DNA from: a virus
DNA: 64,000 nt
Reading direction: 5' to 3' (one strand)
IMG/VR virus record: IMGVR_UViG_3300035145_003993
Location: 62,001 to 126,000 of that record
Part shown: piece after piece, positions 63,861 to 64,000 of the stretch
Layout of the letters: the number at the start of each line of letters is the position of its first letter
How positions within the stretch are numbered: the stretch's first letter is position 1
The notes under the pieces: generated by a model
Told to the model about the DNA's origin: nothing
The model's input: the letters and a program-made list of their open reading frames with translations, nothing else
Database searches by the model: none
Position numbers and translations under genes: made by a program

Positions 63861-64000
63861 TTAAGTTGAAATTTTTTTTAAATTGTCTTTTAAAACAACA
63901 TCAATTCCTCCTGACGGGAAAAGTACAAAATATCTTTTTTGATTATTAACTATGTTTTTCTCAATTACTAATCTCTTAAACTCTGAAATGACTATGACTG
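63861..64000 (-). CDS. Partial gene at right edge (C-terminal 46 aa)
   Basis: Frame continuing off the edge; it ends RYFVLFPSGGIDVVLKDNLK then KIST and a TAA at 63861. A terminator follows. The start is outside the window and the family cannot be told from this tail. Confidence 0.5.
   Translation of the reverse strand, partial: VIVISEFKRLVIEKNIVNNQKRYFVLFPSGGIDVVLKDNLKKIST

Noticed and set aside
1-64000. CRISPR array, integrase or insertion sequence
   Set aside because: No regularly spaced identical repeats, recombinase motifs or terminal inverted repeats with a transposase were found by eye.

Overview
The window looks like part of the genome of a large, AT-rich tailed phage of the T4-like (contractile-tail) lineage. 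Evidence: large tail-fibre modules, a PIN-PhoH ATPase, an XPD/DinG-type helicase, a GH24 lysozyme, a T4 RNA ligase 1 homologue, an Hsp20, a DUF3310 protein, phage tRNAs, T4-type late promoters (TATAAATA), and a group of proteins whose N-termini fit the T4 prohead-protease rule (I/L-x-E). No capsid, portal, terminase or polymerase gene lies in the window, so the family assignment rests on these accessory signals. Good Shine-Dalgarno sites and sigma70-like promoters argue for a proteobacterial-type host rather than Bacteroidota. Several lipoproteins, a C39-type peptidase lipoprotein and a thrombospondin-type-3 protein with a MYXO-CTERM-like tail weakly suggest a Bdellovibrionota/Myxococcota-like host; that is inference.

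Layout. (1) 1-9.4 kb, minus strand: two giant fibre-like proteins and three small virion-associated proteins. (2) 9.4-15.7 kb, mostly minus: PhoH, an Hc1-like protein, a divergent GroEL-like protein that has lost its ATPase motif, an XPD-like helicase and a small membrane protein, with a mini sigma-region-4 protein on the plus strand. (3) 15.8-21.8 kb, mixed strands: a membrane-tethered class III nucleotide cyclase, four small fibre-like proteins, a candidate holin, a GIY-YIG protein, lysozyme, an outer-membrane DUF481 protein and a lipoprotein. (4) 21.8-26.0 kb, minus: six proteins with shared N-terminal peptides, probably packaged in the head and injected; one has a kinase-like layout and one looks GNAT-like. 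(5) 26.0-27.07 kb: a 1.1-kb non-coding hub where transcription diverges, with a G-poor tract, a GC-rich palindrome, inverted GTGTAAC sites and three tandem promoters. (6) 27.07-61.6 kb, plus strand: a dense early-type region of about 80 mostly tiny genes served by at least 35 near-identical promoters (GTGTAA, 17-18 bp, TATAAT, usually N4, CATAAGG). Many genes are paralogues: the GRG-x-KW family (five copies), about seven small-protein families, and two-TM microproteins. This region also holds RNA ligase, a PD-(D/E)xK nuclease, S-adenosylhomocysteine hydrolase, three intact tRNAs, and a decayed tRNA cluster with an endonuclease gene in one anticodon loop. (7) 61.6-64 kb, minus: small proteins, the TSP3 protein, the C39 lipoprotein and a partial gene.

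Working together: the early promoters probably fire at once on host RNA polymerase and express host-takeover proteins. Late minus-strand genes with TATAAATA boxes supply virion parts and packaged cargo. Membrane and secreted proteins remodel the host envelope.
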